Shown here: one piece after another, positions 62,513 to 64,000 of the stretch
Layout of the letters: each line of letters opens with the position of its first letter
How positions within the stretch are numbered: the stretch's first letter is position 1
Origin: Pseudomonas sp. GL-B-19
Lineage (GTDB): Bacteria > Pseudomonadota > Gammaproteobacteria > Pseudomonadales > Pseudomonadaceae
DNA length: 64,000 nucleotides
Direction: 5' to 3'
Assembly: GCF_019956415.1 (NCBI RefSeq)
Contig: NZ_JAHBDK010000011.1
Span: 95,384-159,383, forward strand
The notes under the pieces: model-generated
What the model saw: the letters and a program-made list of their open reading frames with translations, nothing else
Told to the model about the DNA's origin: nothing
Database searches by the model: none
Made by a program: the position numbers and the translations under genes

Positions 62513-64000
62513 ATTCGATCTTCCTGCGCATTTATGGCGGCATGTGTGCGGCGCTGATTTTGGTCGCGGTGCTGGGCGTGCTGGCGTTGCACTTGCTCAA
62601 CGAGGTGCGCGGCGAGCAATACCGCGAGCGCCTGGCGCACGGTACGTTTTCGTTGATGGCCGACAACCTCAATCCGATGAACGAAACCGAGCGTCATCGC
62701 GCCTTGCTGGTTTGGGAGCGCTTGCTCGGGATTCCATTGGCGCTGACCACGTTTGCCCAGACCGACCTCGACCTCACCCAGCGCACCCGCGTCCTGCGCG
62801 GTCAGGCGCTGGTGGAACAGACCGGCCCGCACGCGGCGAAAGTCTATCGGCTGGTCAGCGACAAGGAACAGCTTGTGCTGACGGGTGAGGTGCAGCAGAT
62901 CAGCGAGCAACTGGCCCGCGCCACTATTTATCTGCTGGCCGATGAACTGGTGCGCTACCCGGTGGCCGAGCAGCCCCAGCGGCTGGCGCTGTTGAAAGAA
63001 GAGAAAAGCTTTGGTTTCGACTTGCGCCTGGTCAAGGTCGAGCAGGCGGACATGGACGAAGACCAGAGCCGTCGGGTGTCCGAGGGTGATACGGTGATGG
63101 CGCTGGGCAAGGGCGGCGACTCGATCCGGGTGTTTGCCGGCATGGTCGGTACGCCGTGGGTGCTGGAGATCGGCCCGCTGTACCAGATGAATCCATATCC
63201 GCCCGAATGGCTGGTGTTGATCGCCGCCCTCGGTTTGAGCCTGATCGGTCTGATCGTCTACCTATTGGTGCGGCAACTGGAGCGCCGTTTGCGCGGTCTG
63301 GAAGCGGCCGCCACGCGGATTGCCCAAGGCAGCCTGGAAACCCGCGTACCGGCGCGCGGCGCCGACTCGGTGGGGCGACTGGCCGCGGCGTTCAACGGCA
63401 TGGCCGAGCACTTGCAACAATTGCTGGCGATCCAGCGTGAACTGGTGCGCGCCGTGTCTCACGAGTTGCGCACGCCGGTGGCGCGCCTGCGTTTCGGCCT
63501 GGAGATGATCGGCTCGGCCACCACGCCGCAGCAGCTGGAGAAATACCGCGAGGGCATGGACCACGACATCGAGGACCTCGACAAACTGGTCGACGAGATG
63601 CTGACCTATGCGCGTCTGGAGCAGGGCTCGCCGGCGCTGAATTTCCAACGGATCGATCTGGACGCACTGGTCAATCAAGTCATCGAGGAACTGGCGCCAT
63701 TGCGCGCCGAGGTCACGGTGCAGCGCGGCTTGTGTTTGTCGGCCGCTGATTGCGATGACGCCTGGGTCGAGGCCGAACCGCGTTACTTGCATCGGGCCCT
63801 TCAGAACCTGGTCAGCAACGCCATGCGCCACGCCTCGTCGCGGGTGACCGTCAGTTATCAGGTGGGGCAGCAGCGCTGCCGGGTGGACGTCGAGGATGAC
63901 GGGCCGGGTGTGCCGGAGTTGGCCTGGGAACGAATTTTCACGCCGTTCCTGCGCCTGGATGACAGCCGTACCCGCGCTTCGGGCGGGCATGGGTTGGGGC
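62509..64000 (+). CDS. rstB: Sensor histidine kinase, RstB-like (truncated at window edge)
   Basis: 497 codons visible, open to the last base. GTG start overlaps the regulator stop. Helix 1 at ~10-28, periplasmic sensor ~30-230, helix 2 at ~234-252, HAMP to ~300, then DHp with phospho-histidine 318 in LVRAVSHELRTPVARLR, N-box HRALQNLVSNAMRHA, G1 VEDDGPGVP and F-box FTPFLRL; the G2 GGHGLG reaches the edge, so only the end is missing. Membrane-bound kinase for the RstA-like regulator; signal unknown. Confidence 0.92.
   Translation, partial: MNSIFLRIYGGMCAALILVAVLGVLALHLLNEVRGEQYRERLAHGTFSLMADNLNPMNETERHRALLVWERLLGIPLALTTFAQTDLDLTQRTRVLRGQALVEQTGPHAAKVYRLVSDKEQLVLTGEVQQISEQLARATIYLLADELVRYPVAEQPQRLALLKEEKSFGFDLRLVKVEQADMDEDQSRRVSEGDTVMALGKGGDSIRVFAGMVGTPWVLEIGPLYQMNPYPPEWLVLIAALGLSLIGLIVYLLVRQLERRLRGLEAAATRIAQGSLETRVPARGADSVGRLAAAFNGMAEHLQQLLAIQRELVRAVSHELRTPVARLRFGLEMIGSATTPQQLEKYREGMDHDIEDLDKLVDEMLTYARLEQGSPALNFQRIDLDALVNQVIEELAPLRAEVTVQRGLCLSAADCDDAWVEAEPRYLHRALQNLVSNAMRHASSRVTVSYQVGQQRCRVDVEDDGPGVPELAWERIFTPFLRLDDSRTRASGGHGLG

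Overview
The window is a stretch of chromosome from a Pseudomonas, most likely of the P. fluorescens complex. The evidence is high GC with strongly GC3-biased codon use, a dozen intergenic REP/REPIN hairpins of the GTGGGAGC...GCTCGCGA type, and gene sets typical of the genus (AruI/AruH arginine transaminase operon, NrdA with two ATP-cones next to an RstA/RstB-like two-component pair, OprB-type oligopeptidase, LpxO, YcgL/YcgN/YajD families). Assignment to the genus is firm; the species is not resolved. No prophage, IS element, CRISPR array, tRNA or rRNA was seen.

Layout. 1-15323: an amino-acid catabolic region on the + strand: end of an amino acid permease, enoyl-CoA hydratase, acyl-CoA dehydrogenase, ADP-forming acyl-CoA synthetase, 2-ketoarginine decarboxylase (aruI), arginine:pyruvate transaminase (aruH), an aldehyde dehydrogenase, a complete peptide/opine-type ABC importer and a quinone oxidoreductase. 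Together these look like the arginine transaminase pathway with an attached CoA module and uptake system. 15520-20177: a DUF1508 protein, then a tightly coupled four-gene glycan module (GT2 glycosyltransferase, methyltransferase, GtrA flippase, large membrane protein). 20250-27561: two LysR regulators flanking an orphan CHMI-type isomerase, a CynX/NimT-type MFS exporter, a gamma-glutamylpolyamine synthetase-like enzyme with a clear terminator, and a lipid A phosphoethanolamine transferase.

27632-41107: mostly housekeeping or conserved genes: methyltransferase, RNase D, YcgL, D-2-hydroxyacid dehydrogenase, nitroreductase, YcgN, an exported M61/M1-like protein with a degraded zinc motif, DUF2892 protein, SPOUT RNA methylase, YajD HNH protein, spermidine-synthase-like protein, a small proline-rich exported protein, a cyclic-nucleotide-binding protein, oligopeptidase B, a membrane protein, a class II glutamine amidotransferase and a DUF2937 protein. 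41186-46435: a compact three-gene NIS siderophore operon (IucA/IucC synthetase, MFS exporter, TonB receptor) behind a Fur-box-like site.

46547-51332: LysR regulator divergent from an MFS transporter plus the three 5-oxoprolinase subunits pxpA-pxpB-pxpC, closed by a perfect 38-bp-arm hairpin. 51453-57745: VWA/MoxR pair, a DUF4160/DUF2442-HTH gene pair with an upstream palindrome (toxin-antitoxin-like), a DUF748-like membrane protein, cysK and lpxO. 58162-64000: nrdA (minus strand), a 733-base regulatory gap with a perfect DnaA box and an NrdR-box-like palindrome, and the RstA/RstB-like two-component system that runs off the right edge.
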